Shown: in pieces, positions 1 through 6,381 of the stretch
How positions within the stretch are numbered: position 1 is the first letter of the stretch
Layout of the letters: every line of letters starts with the position of its first letter
Source: DATDOY01 sp035293045
GTDB taxonomy: Bacteria; Actinomycetota; Acidimicrobiia; IMCC26256; JACPCJ01
Length of the DNA stretch: 13,873 nucleotides
NCBI GenBank assembly: GCA_035293045.1
Contig: DATDOY010000126.1
Span: 1 to 13,873 of the forward strand
Direction: 5' to 3'
Program-made: the position numbers and the translations under genes
Notes under the pieces: model-generated
What the model was told of the DNA's origin: nothing
Databases searched by the model: none
What the model saw: only the letters and a program-made list of their open reading frames with translations

Positions 1-689
1 GCAGACCTGACCCGCGACCGCCACCCATGGGCGACCCCGGGCGCGAGGACACTGAGCCCGCGAACTCGAGCGAGGCGCTCATAGCGGCGTCGCAGGATTC
101 GCCGGGTTCGAAAGAGCAGCGAGCGCACGGCTTCGACACTCATACTCTCGGTCGCCGCGATCTGCTCGTAGCCCTGGCCCTCGACGTGACGGGCGATGAG
201 AATGCGCGCCTGTTTGGCCGGCACCGATCCGAGCACCTCGAGGATCCCGGCTCTCCGCCATGCGGCCGAGAGCGCGTCATACGGCTCGACGTCGTCGACG
301 CCCTCGGGTTCGTCGCCGCCAGCGGGAAGCTCAAGGCGTACCCGCTTCCGGCGGGCGACATCGGTAGCCAGGTTGCGGGCGACCTTCGCAAGCCATCGCC
401 ACTGCCGGCCTTCAACCTCAGCGTGGAGGCCGGCCAGGTAGGCGCGCACGAGGGTTTCCTGGGTCAGGTCTTCCGCCAGGTTCTTGTCGGCAATGTACGT
501 CGCCAAAAGGGTCCAAACACGGCGGTGGTAACGCCGGAAGAAGTAATCGAAGCTGACAGCATCGTTCCGCGCAGGAATCGCGTGCACGCTCGATAGGAGA
601 GCGAGCGTAGGTGCCGAAACGGTTGGTGGGGGCGGCGCAAGAGAGGCGGACCGTTCCGTCGAGGCGGACAGGAGCGGCCCGGCTTTCAT
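1..689 (-). CDS. ECF-type RNA polymerase sigma factor, C-terminus beyond the left edge
   Basis: This gene directs RNA polymerase to a specific set of promoters. I translated the minus strand by hand; 229 residues lie in the window. Sigma region 2 spans about residues 48-118, with AEDLTQETLVRAY (72-84) and the basic, Trp-containing RQWRWLAKVARNLATDVARR (95-114), typical of regions 2.1-2.4. Sigma region 4 spans about 150-200, with the helix-turn-helix around GYEQIAATESMSVEAVRSLL (173-192). The ATG at 689 has GAGGAG 11 nt upstream. A GTG at 587 would give a more usual N-terminus, because residues 1-40 are Ala/Pro/Ser rich and not typical of the family. Coding continues after region 4 to the edge, so there is a C-terminal extension of unknown length. 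No anti-sigma gene is visible. The family call is firm; the start is uncertain. Confidence 0.9.
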   Translation of the reverse strand, partial: MKAGPLLSASTERSASLAPPPPTVSAPTLALLSSVHAIPARNDAVSFDYFFRRYHRRVWTLLATYIADKNLAEDLTQETLVRAYLAGLHAEVEGRQWRWLAKVARNLATDVARRKRVRLELPAGGDEPEGVDDVEPYDALSAAWRRAGILEVLGSVPAKQARILIARHVEGQGYEQIAATESMSVEAVRSLLFRTRRILRRRYERLARVRGLSVLAPGVAHGWRSRVRS

Positions 690-700
690 CAGCGTTCGTG

Positions 701-706
701 CTCCTC
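701..706 (-). promoter_or_regulatory. Shine-Dalgarno GAGGAG of the sigma factor gene
   Basis: GAGGAG on the minus strand lies 11 nt before the ATG at 689. It starts a few bases after the stop of the transposase remnant. It supports the longer N-terminus of the sigma factor over the internal GTG at 587, which has no comparable site. Confidence 0.6.
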
Positions 707-708
707 GT

Positions 709-1161
709 TCACGTGGTCGACTCCGCTTCGACGTCGTGCTCGATCCGGAGATCCAGGAGCGCGGGTGCGTCCTCGGCCAGGTCTTCGAGGAGATCCGCCG
801 GGTGCCAGTAGGCGCTCGGGAAGACCACGTCGAGCGCGAGGCGCAGTCCGCCGTGGTCGCCAGAGGCAAGGGTACGAACCCCGTGCAGGCCTCGCACCTT
901 GAGGCTCAGGAGGAACTTCGTCCAGAACGTGGCGTCCTCGCCATCGCCGGCCGTCACACCGATCGGTTCGAGTTCTCCGGTCGCGGTGACGCCGGTCGCC
1001 ATAACCACTGTCCGGTAGACGGCCTCCCCGCCGACTCGGTGCTTGGCGTAGAAGGCGCCGAGGTGGACGATGGGGAACGGCACCCCCGACAGGTCGCGGG
1101 TACACAGCACCTCGAGCGTCGCGTCATCGAGGTCAAGGCCGTCAAGCTCGCCGCCGTCCAT
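709..1161 (-). pseudogene. IS256/Mutator-type transposase remnant
   Basis: This is an inactive fragment of a DDE transposase (PF00872-like), about 150 residues against roughly 400 for the family. RTVVMATGVTATGELEPIGV, GDGEDATFWTKFLLSLKVRG and LHGVRTLASGDHGGLRLAL align by eye with the core of IS256-type enzymes. The first catalytic Asp, normally in a V-D-A-T-like context, is replaced in HLGAFY. The second, normally in S-D-A-H-E-G-L, is replaced in SGDHGGL, so both are Gly. The N-terminal DNA-binding part is absent: a stop lies in frame at 1201-1203. After the motif the sequence runs into an unrelated acidic tail, without the region that would hold the catalytic Glu. ATG 1161 follows GAGG at 5 nt; GTG 1167 is an alternative. 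It may be transcribed with the sigma gene 19 nt downstream. Domestication is possible but unsupported. Confidence 0.72.
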
Positions 1162-1570
1162 TGCCACCTCGGGTCCTCGGCCTGCGGGGTTTTCATCTGC
1201 CTACGGGTGCCTACGAGCCGGGCCTGTGTTGTGGAACACGTCCCCAAGGGGCAAAAGTGTCGGCGCGACGCTTTCCTTTTGACGCCCTTTCTGCAGTTCG
1301 GGGCGTTCACCGCATTGCCCAACACCTTCACAAACGTCCAAGACGCGCTTCAGTGGGAGCGATTCGTCGCCGATCAGGCATTTGCACACAGGCTCGGCTC
1401 GCGGACATGGAACCGTCAGGGAGGGTCTGAAGTGCGTATTGAATGCTGGCGTCCTTCGCCGACAGCTGGGCCCGACGGGGCTCTAGGGCACGTCGCAGCC
1501 GCCCTCTCGCGAACACTCGATCGGTTCTGTGATCCCTCTCTGCTCGTCGCAACCGCGGCGCGCTCCGATC
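1162..1570. other. Stretch without a recognisable gene
   Basis: About 410 bp between the transposase remnant and the large inverted repeat. Open frames exist on both strands, but none has a recognisable motif or a convincing start. I looked for the missing N-terminal half of the IS256-type transposase on the minus strand and did not find it. A small GTGTT/AACAC hairpin lies near 1225-1240. I call nothing here. Confidence 0.5.
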
Positions 1571-1699
1571 GGCCACGCTGACCTTTCGGTGTGGCCCCGT
1601 CCGAGGGGTCTCCCACGCGCTCGAAGGGCGCGCTTCTCTCCCCTGAGGGGAGACCCCTCGGGCCAACCTCTGGCTCGCACCCCAAAGGTCAGCGTGGCC
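1571..1699. repeat. 129-bp nested inverted repeat with perfect 16-bp outer arms
   Basis: The outer arms GGCCACGCTGACCTTT (1571-1586) and its exact reverse complement (1684-1699) enclose a second perfect pair, CCGAGGGGTCTCCC (1601-1614) with GGGAGACCCCTCGG (1648-1661). A third, mutually exclusive hairpin, TCTCCCC-TGA-GGGGAGA (1637-1653), overlaps the right inner arm. The element begins one base after the stop codon of the Cys-rich gene at 1701, so it would form the 3' end of that transcript. It could be a structured 3' UTR or terminator, or a MITE-like insertion with 16-bp terminal inverted repeats. No target-site duplication is visible at the ends, and there is no U-tract typical of an intrinsic terminator. 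Confidence 0.8.
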
Positions 1700-1700
1700 T

Positions 1701-2234
1701 TCAGGTCACGCAGTCACACGCGAACTCGAACACACCCGGCATTCCCCGGCTCGCGAGGAGGCGGCACCGGCCCGTACAGCTGCCCTTCACGCGGCCAAGC
1801 ATCAGAACGCCGTTTGCGTCCACCGTTGCCGAGAACGAGCACGGCTCGATGGTGAACTTCGGCATCCGCCAGCCCGTCGAGGGGCCGACAGGGCGCTGCG
1901 CCTCGCGGGGTCCGTCGCACACGCACACCCACGCCAGCGGGTTGTCGTCGGTCCCTCCCTGCATGGGCCAACAGGTGACCTCGCCCGGCTCGGGTGAGGG
2001 ACAAAACGGCACGCCCAAATGACCGAGACCGTAAGGGGTGAACAGCATCCTCGCGCCGACGGTGGCGGGGATCTCGTCGACGTTGTCGGCCGATTCGAGC
2101 GCCGTTGCCAGTTGCTCCCGGCTCACGAGCACGAGGTCTGCCGGGCCGGGGCGTCGCCGTGTCCAGCCGGCGCCGTTCCCGATGGTCAGGTCGCGGATGC
2201 GCGGCATCTCGAAGGGGGCTCGCTGCTCCTCCAT
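1701..2234 (-). CDS. Cys-rich protein of unknown function
   Basis: I do not recognise the family of this 177-residue protein. It has nine cysteines, several in close pairs: VCVCDG (102-107), SCTGRC (near 151-156) and ACDC near the C-terminus, with further single Cys at PFC, TCW and PCSF. This spacing suggests metal binding or disulfides. There is no signal peptide or membrane segment. The N-terminal third (about 20-75) reads like an ordinary alpha/beta stretch. The start is well supported: ATG 2234 lies 6 nt after AAAGGA (2241-2246). The gene has no same-strand neighbour nearby upstream and is followed at once by the large inverted repeat. Its function is open; the existence of the gene is likely because of the ribosome site and the stop-to-hairpin arrangement. 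Confidence 0.6.
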   Translation of the reverse strand: MEEQRAPFEMPRIRDLTIGNGAGWTRRRPGPADLVLVSREQLATALESADNVDEIPATVGARMLFTPYGLGHLGVPFCPSPEPGEVTCWPMQGGTDDNPLAWVCVCDGPREAQRPVGPSTGWRMPKFTIEPCSFSATVDANGVLMLGRVKGSCTGRCRLLASRGMPGVFEFACDCVT

Positions 2235-2315
2235 CGACGGTCCTTTCGACGGCTAACCCAACGACTCACCGGCCGTCGGGTCGGGCGGCACAGGCATGGG
2301 CCTCCAGAAGTGGCG

Positions 2316-2380
2316 CACGCCGCCCCTCGGGCTCAGCGGGTGCCCCCGGGCGGTGGGGGCACCGTTGGAGGGGCGGCGTG
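2316..2380. repeat. Two-tier hairpin, perfect 13-bp and 9-bp arms
   Basis: CACGCCGCCCCTC (2316-2328) is the exact reverse complement of 2368-2380. Inside it GGTGCCCCC (2339-2347) is the exact reverse complement of 2355-2363, with a 7-nt loop. Unpaired 10-nt and 4-nt segments separate the two stems. It sits between divergent genes, so it is not an obvious terminator for either. It might be a structured leader, an operator or a relic of a recombination site. The core does not match the consensus of integron attC sites. Confidence 0.7.
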
Positions 2381-2516
2381 ACCACGAGTGCACCAGGATC
2401 AGTGCATCCGGGAACACGTTCGCAGGGGGCCGAAGTGTCGCGGCACCGTTGGATTACTTCGAGACGCGGGAGGTCTCTCCCAATCCCGAGCACTGGGTGA
2501 CCCATGATGCGGGCCG

Positions 2517-2624
2517 ATGCCCTTGCGCGTGCTGGTCGTCGAAGACGAGCCCGATATCCCCCTCCTCGCCCGCATGCAGTTGGACAAACGCGAAGCGTCC
2601 GATGTCGTGGGCGAAGGCGGGTAG
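2517..2624 (+). pseudogene. Response-regulator receiver domain, N-terminal fragment
   Basis: The 35 codons begin MPLRVLVVEDEPDI and continue with PLLARMQL before a stop at 2622-2624. This is the first beta strand, the acidic EDE pocket and the first helix of a CheY-like receiver domain. It ends just after the second strand (DVVGEGG). The phospho-acceptor Asp, the Thr/Ser and the Lys are missing, so it cannot act as a phospho-receiver. No Shine-Dalgarno site precedes the ATG, and the following codons in other frames do not continue the domain convincingly. It is probably debris from a deletion or transfer event. With only about 30 residues matching, chance similarity is not fully excluded. Confidence 0.55.
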
Positions 2625-2689
2625 AGGCTCCGCGACACGTTTTGATCCCAAGGGCGTGATCCCACTCGACCACACGTCGGGGATCGAGG

Positions 2690-3232
2690 ATGCTCGCCAG
2701 GCTCTGGATCGCGTTCAAAGGGTGGGGATGGATCGGACGGGTCGCGCTCATCGTGATCGCGCCCTGGCTCGTCGTCGCGGCGTGGGCGGTCGCGACGGGA
2801 AAGCCCCGTTGGGTGGCGATCGGCGCACCGGTACTGGTGGGAGCACTGTGGGTCGCAGCGGCAGCAAGCCCGTCGGCTGACGATCGCGGTGGAGAGGTGA
2901 CGGCCGCTGGGCGGTCTTCCATCGAAGCGAGCACGACGAGCACGAGTTCGTCGACGACCACGCTGCCGTTGCCCCCGACGACGCGCGGTCCCGTCACGAC
3001 GGTGACGACCGCTCGGCCCGCGACGACGCGTCCGGTGCCCGTGACCAGCGCTCCTCTCCCTTCGCCCGCATGCCACCCGTCGTATGAGGGGGCGTGCGTC
3101 CCCGCCGACGCATCCGACGTCGATTGTGTAGGCGGCTCCGGGAACGGACCCGCCTACACCGGCCGAGTCACGGTCGTCGGTCCCGACGTCTACGACCTCG
3201 ACCGCGACGGCGACGGCGTGGGATGCGAGTGA
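2690..3232 (+). CDS. Membrane-anchored protein with C-terminal Excalibur-like Ca-binding domain
   Basis: The 180-residue protein has two hydrophobic helices (about 17-35 and 42-59), a Ser/Thr/Pro-rich linker (about 62-126) and a small C-terminal domain with Cys at 128, 136, 146 and 179. It ends in DLDRDGDGVGCE, the DxDxDGxxC signature of Excalibur-type domains (PF05901-like). In that family the acidic loop binds calcium and the domain is extracellular, so the linker probably extends it into the cell wall. The cellular role is unknown; related domains often accompany nucleases, but no nuclease is present here. ATG 2690 is preceded by GGGGAT (2680-2684) and an in-frame stop at 2657, so no longer start is likely. 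It is the first gene of the plus-strand run, 66 nt before the next gene. Confidence 0.85.
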   Translation: MLARLWIAFKGWGWIGRVALIVIAPWLVVAAWAVATGKPRWVAIGAPVLVGALWVAAAASPSADDRGGEVTAAGRSSIEASTTSTSSSTTTLPLPPTTRGPVTTVTTARPATTRPVPVTSAPLPSPACHPSYEGACVPADASDVDCVGGSGNGPAYTGRVTVVGPDVYDLDRDGDGVGCE

Positions 3233-3284
3233 GCCCCTTTCCGGTCAGACTTCCCCTTGCTCATCTCGTGCGATGCCGCGACGC

Positions 3285-3291
3285 AAAGGAG
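3285..3291 (+). promoter_or_regulatory. Shine-Dalgarno AAAGGAG deciding the start at 3299
   Basis: AAAGGAG lies 7 nt before ATG 3299. It selects this start over the in-frame TTG at 3257, which has no ribosome site and would add 14 residues. Confidence 0.75.
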
Positions 3292-3298
3292 ATCGAAC

Positions 3299-3610
3299 AT
3301 GGTGTCCGTAGCACTGAAGCCGGTCGTGCAACTCGTCGCCGCCTGCGGGCAGCCGACGCTCTTCGTCGTTGGTGGCATCGCTATCGAGGTCACATGTGTC
3401 GAGACGGGGGATCAGGCTGGCGATCCGGTCGAGATCCCACCCCCGATTGAGGAACCCGAACTCAGCGGACCCATCAGGACCCTGCTTGCCATCGACGGGC
3501 GTGCCGTCAAGGTCGTGACCCTCAACGTCGAAGACCTCGTATCGCGATACGACGGCCTGGAGATCCACACCGAGGTCGTCGACATGCGCGACGAACCCGA
3601 ACGCGCCTGA
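3299..3610 (+). CDS. Small protein of unknown function (103 aa)
   Basis: I do not recognise this protein. It starts MVSVALKPVVQLVAACGQPT, with a mildly hydrophobic N-terminal half (to about residue 32) that is too weak to be a clear membrane helix or signal peptide. A short Pro/Glu-rich segment (EIPPPIEEPEL) follows, then a C-terminal part predicted to alternate strands (LLAIDGRAVKVVTLNVEDL). The start rests on a strong ribosome site at 3285-3291. The stop lies 3 nt before the ATG of the next membrane protein, so the two are very likely co-transcribed and translationally coupled. That coupling is the best clue to its role: it may be a cytoplasmic partner of the downstream membrane protein. 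Confidence 0.75.
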   Translation: MVSVALKPVVQLVAACGQPTLFVVGGIAIEVTCVETGDQAGDPVEIPPPIEEPELSGPIRTLLAIDGRAVKVVTLNVEDLVSRYDGLEIHTEVVDMRDEPERA

Positions 3611-3613
3611 GGG

Positions 3614-4501
3614 ATGCCTGAGACATCGCCGCCAGCGGCGGACCCGTTCGAGCGCGCCGCGGATCGCATCCGAGACGCGACGATGCGGATGCTGACGGCA
3701 TTCGCATCGGTCGGAGTGATCCTGGTGGGCGGGCTCTCGCTCACGTCGTTGCGGGACCTCGATGTCGGGGGAAATGAGCGCTGGCTCGCGGTGGTTGGTG
3801 CCGGTGCAGCCATCCTGGGAGTCGTCATCTCGATCCGTTCGGCATTCGGCGTCTTCAACGCCAGTACCGTCACCCTCGACGAGCTCGCCGGGACCGACGG
3901 CGCCTTCTCGGAGGTTCGCGAGGCGGTGAAGGCCGCGCCGTCCCTCTCAGTTGGTTATGCCGATGACCTCGGACTCCTGGCCACGGAATATCGAGAGACG
4001 CGTCGGGAGATGCGCGAGGCGTTCGCCGCGCACCACGCGGATCATGGCGACGAAGCGAAGCGGACCACGGCGGAGCGGCTCACCCGACGGATGAAGTCGC
4101 TCGACCGCCTCACCGCGGATGTCCTCACGTTCGCCAGCTTCACGAGGATCCGTCTCGCCTTTGAGAACGCAAAGCGGTGGATGACATTCGGCGCTGCCCT
4201 GACTGCCGGGGGCGTCCTTGCATACGCCTTCATGATTTCGACCGGCGAGTCAGGTCGCGTTCCGGTCGTCGGCGACCAGCCGATCGAAGTCGTCGTCGAT
4301 GTCGTTGACAAGGCCGCTGTCCGGGAACGGCTCGCTGAACGTGTGGGGGTCGACTGCGATCTCGATGAGTTGTCGGGTGTCGCCCTCGCGGCCCACGGCC
4401 AGGTCGTCACGGTCGCGGTTGTGCCATCTCCGAATTGCTCTGCGGTGTTGATCGACTTCAAGCCGACCGATGCGCGGGTATTCCAATCCGGCGCTTCCTG
4501 A
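3614..4501 (+). CDS. Three-helix membrane protein of unknown function
   Basis: The 295-residue protein has hydrophobic helices at about 28-46, 57-79 and 189-209. Between helices 2 and 3 is a charged, helical stretch (about 85-188, e.g. ATEYRETRREMREAFAAHH), probably cytoplasmic and partly coiled. After helix 3 an 85-residue domain with two Cys (248 and 275) would lie outside the membrane if the N-terminus is inside. I do not recognise the family. ATG 3614 is 3 nt after the stop of the preceding gene; GAGGG abuts the start, so initiation probably depends on coupling. ATG at codon 24 is a less likely alternative because the helix would lose its basic flank. It is followed by a lipoprotein gene, which suggests a joint envelope function. 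Confidence 0.8.
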   Translation: MPETSPPAADPFERAADRIRDATMRMLTAFASVGVILVGGLSLTSLRDLDVGGNERWLAVVGAGAAILGVVISIRSAFGVFNASTVTLDELAGTDGAFSEVREAVKAAPSLSVGYADDLGLLATEYRETRREMREAFAAHHADHGDEAKRTTAERLTRRMKSLDRLTADVLTFASFTRIRLAFENAKRWMTFGAALTAGGVLAYAFMISTGESGRVPVVGDQPIEVVVDVVDKAAVRERLAERVGVDCDLDELSGVALAAHGQVVTVAVVPSPNCSAVLIDFKPTDARVFQSGAS

Positions 4502-4575
4502 TCTTGCGTTATCGACAAGGACCGGAGCGCAGGCCTTGGCGTTGGGCCGATCGTGAATCCCGGCCTTCCCGGCGC

Positions 4576-5079
4576 GTGCACGTGGGGATCATCGTCGCCA
4601 TCGCGTTGGCACTGTCGTCGGCCTGTTCGAGTACCCGCGACGATGCGGCCGACGAGACAGCGCTTGAAGACGCCCCGCTGGTGACCGAGCACCTTGACGA
4701 CTCGATCCTGTGGATGGCCGAGGACGGTAGCGTCGAGTTGGCGGTACAGATCGTTCCCGCATCCCCGGTGGCCGGCAAGGAGACCGTGGCGTTGTTGGAG
4801 GCGGTTGACCGCAGGGGCGGCTTTTCTTCCGTCGTCATCGTATGGGGAGACGACGCGGAGACCCCCTTCCCCAGCGACCTCAGCGTGGACTGCGTCGCCG
4901 GCGCGAGGACGCCAACCGAGGACGCCAAAGACGCGCGAGATCAACGTCGCGAGACGCACGTGTACGCCGAACCGGGCGAATACCGAATCACGGCCGCTGC
5001 CATTGGTGCAGGGTGCGGCTACTCGAACCAGGCGCTGATCAAGCGAACCCTCACCGTCGCCCTCGAAGCCGGGCCGTGA
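4576..5079 (+). CDS. Putative lipoprotein with PKD-like domain
   Basis: From GTG 4576 the 167-residue protein begins VHVGIIVAIALALSSAC, a hydrophobic signal followed by a lipobox-like SSAC (Cys 17). The -3 residue is Ser rather than Leu, so the lipobox is imperfect. The mature part is acidic. It contains VVIVWGDDAET (87-96) and HVYAEPGEYRITA (128-140), the two hallmark strands of a PKD/Ig-like beta-sandwich, with Cys 106 and 147 possibly forming a disulfide. Such domains mediate contacts at the cell surface. No good ribosome site precedes 4576; GTG 4582 or TTG 4504 are possible starts, the latter giving a long Arg-rich n-region. The gene lies 74 nt after the three-helix membrane protein and is probably in the same transcript. 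Confidence 0.72.
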   Translation: MHVGIIVAIALALSSACSSTRDDAADETALEDAPLVTEHLDDSILWMAEDGSVELAVQIVPASPVAGKETVALLEAVDRRGGFSSVVIVWGDDAETPFPSDLSVDCVAGARTPTEDAKDARDQRRETHVYAEPGEYRITAAAIGAGCGYSNQALIKRTLTVALEAGP

Positions 5080-5091
5080 ACGGCGGTACGT

Positions 5092-5095
5092 GAGG
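5092..5095 (+). promoter_or_regulatory. Shine-Dalgarno GAGG for the small membrane protein
   Basis: GAGG lies 6 nt before ATG 5102 and favours that start over GTG 5090. TTG 5156 remains possible, because the residues before it are not conserved-looking. Confidence 0.5.
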
Positions 5096-5101
5096 TGCGT
5101 G

Positions 5102-5353
5102 ATGCGCTACGAAAGGACGGGCTGTCGCGCCGCGTCGAGATGCGAGAATGCCGCCTTGAACATCGGTCCGGTCACCTTCGGCATCCTCATCCTTGTTGTC
5201 GTAGGCATCACGCTCTACGCGATCGTGCGAGCATTCTCGTCGGGTCACGTCGGGTGGGCACTCGCCATCCTTCTCCTCCCCGGCCCGGGCGTGATCATCG
5301 CGATCCTCTATCTGCTCTCGCACCCCCGGCGCGTCGAGCAACCACACCGATGA
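5102..5353 (+). CDS. Small two-helix membrane protein, PLDc_N-like
   Basis: The 83-residue protein has two hydrophobic helices (about 26-44 and 50-73) joined by a short polar turn (SSGHVG) and followed by a basic end (LLSHPRR). The order helix, short loop, LLLPGPGVIIAILYLL, basic tail is like the small membrane domain found alone or at the N-terminus of phospholipase-D-type proteins (PLDc_N). The match is by general pattern only, so confidence in the family is modest. Residues 1-20 look atypical, and a TTG at 5156 would start the protein right before the first helix. It is 22 nt downstream of the lipoprotein gene and last in the plus-strand run. Confidence 0.65.
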   Translation: MRYERTGCRAASRCENAALNIGPVTFGILILVVVGITLYAIVRAFSSGHVGWALAILLLPGPGVIIAILYLLSHPRRVEQPHR

Positions 5354-5475
5354 GGGCCGCCGGGCGGGGCGTCTCGCTTGCGGCGTCTGCATCACCGATC
5401 GCTCACGGCTCATGGTTTGCGAGGGGATTCCTCGGACCGTGACGAGCGGGCTTCGCTATCGAGACCGAGGTCTTC

Positions 5476-5510
5476 GCCCCGTGCTTTGCGCGCCGTGCAA
5501 AGGGGGCTTT
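5476..5510. terminator. Hairpin between convergent genes, possible bidirectional terminator
   Basis: CTTTGC (5484-5489) pairs with GCAAAG (5497-5502), and GCCCC (5476-5480) pairs with GGGGC (5503-5507) across a 3-nt bulge. On the plus strand the stem is followed by only TTT, so it is a weak intrinsic terminator. It lies between the end of the plus-strand run (5353) and the end of the minus-strand glycosyltransferase (5522), where termination in both directions is expected. A second small stem, CGAGG/CCTCG, is near 5420-5436. Confidence 0.45.
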
Positions 5511-5521
5511 CGAGGTGACGC

Positions 5522-6295
5522 TCAGCGCTCGCGATCGCGGACCGGACGATGAGGAAGGTTTGCTGTGACGCCCCGCCTACGGCGCACGACCCGATCGCGC
5601 ACACCCCACCACGTGACGAGGATCAGCTCCTCGACCGCGATCTTCCACGACATTTTGGAGCGCCCCTCTTCACGGTCGGCGAACTCGACTGGAACTTCGG
5701 CAATTGACCCGCCGGAACGGCTCACGCGGTAGGCGAGCTCGATCAGGATCCCGTAGCCGCTTGACCGGGTGGAATCAGGGTCGATGGCTCGGAGCGTCTC
5801 GGCGCGGTACGCCCGAAACCCTGAGGTGGCATCGGCGATCCTGAGCCCGAGGACTTTCGTCGCGTACCGGTTGCCGTACTTCGACAGAGCCCTTCGGTGG
5901 AAGGGCCAATCCGGGATGCTCCCGCCGGGCACGTAACGCGATCCGATCGCCAGGTCGTGTCCCTCATCGACAACCTTGGCCACCAGCTTGGGCAGGTCGG
6001 CCGGGTCGAACGAGAGATCGGCGTCGATCTGACAGATGACGTCATATCCGTCATCAAAGCCGCGCTGGAACCCAGCGTGATACGCGTTGCCCAAGCCGAC
6101 CTTGTGCGGATTGATCAGGACGTCGATCCGCCCCAGCTCCTCGGCCATCGCCCGCGCGAGATGCGCGGTGCCGTCGGGGCTGCTGTCGTCGATGACCAGC
6201 ACGTCGCAGTCCGGTGCATCGCCGCGCAGCCTTCCCAGGAACTCGACGATGTTGCCCGCCTCTTCGTAGGTCGGCACACATGCCAAGACGCGCAT
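5522..6295 (-). CDS. Polyprenol-phosphate mannosyltransferase (GT2, DPM1-like)
   Basis: This enzyme transfers a sugar, in the family mannose from GDP-mannose, to polyprenyl phosphate at the cytoplasmic face of the membrane. The lipid-linked product feeds lipoglycan synthesis and protein mannosylation. The 257 residues show the family signatures in order: VPTYEEAGN (7-15), DDSSPDGT (36-43), the metal-binding DADLSFDP (91-98), GSRYVPGG (118-125), W130 with R134/R135, DATSGFRAYR (155-164) and REEGRSKMS (208-216). There is no C-terminal membrane domain, as in the soluble short form. ATG 6295 fits the family N-terminus; the open frame continues upstream to 7129, but that part overlaps the DUF169 gene in another frame and is not coding. 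Sugar specificity is inferred. The gene is downstream of the DUF169 gene with an 86-nt gap. Confidence 0.92.
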   Translation of the reverse strand: MRVLACVPTYEEAGNIVEFLGRLRGDAPDCDVLVIDDSSPDGTAHLARAMAEELGRIDVLINPHKVGLGNAYHAGFQRGFDDGYDVICQIDADLSFDPADLPKLVAKVVDEGHDLAIGSRYVPGGSIPDWPFHRRALSKYGNRYATKVLGLRIADATSGFRAYRAETLRAIDPDSTRSSGYGILIELAYRVSRSGGSIAEVPVEFADREEGRSKMSWKIAVEELILVTWWGVRDRVVRRRRGVTANLPHRPVRDRER

Positions 6296-6381
6296 CCACC
6301 GGAAGGTACTCGCGTTGCTGTTTGGTGCGCGACCCGACACGACTTGCGGACGTCCGTCGAGGCGGGCGGCCGGTCCCCCGC

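Larger units (their letters stand above)
2235..2689. other. Gap between divergent genes with a hairpin and a gene fragment
   Basis: This stretch separates the Cys-rich gene (minus) from the Excalibur-domain gene (plus), so both promoters should lie here. It contains the two-tier inverted repeat at 2316-2380 and a short receiver-domain fragment at 2517-2624. Other open frames have no recognisable motif. I saw no clear -35/-10 pair. Confidence 0.5.

Noticed and set aside
100..120. GGGTTCGAA resembling a tRNA T-loop
   Set aside because: It lies within the sigma factor coding sequence, and no tRNA arms pair around it.
27..596. Long plus-strand open frame of 189 codons
   Set aside because: It is the exact codon-aligned antisense of the ECF sigma factor, whose region 2 and region 4 motifs are clear on the minus strand.
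736..1581. Plus-strand open frame of 281 codons
   Set aside because: Its first half is antisense to the transposase remnant, and the rest has no recognisable motif or ribosome site.
2361..2370. Possible integron attC core in the hairpin
   Set aside because: GTTGGAG fails the GTTRRRY consensus at the last base, and no integrase or cassette array is present.
2266..2997. Minus-strand open frame of 243 codons
   Set aside because: It covers the Excalibur protein's first half and the receiver fragment in antisense; composition is that of a shadow frame.
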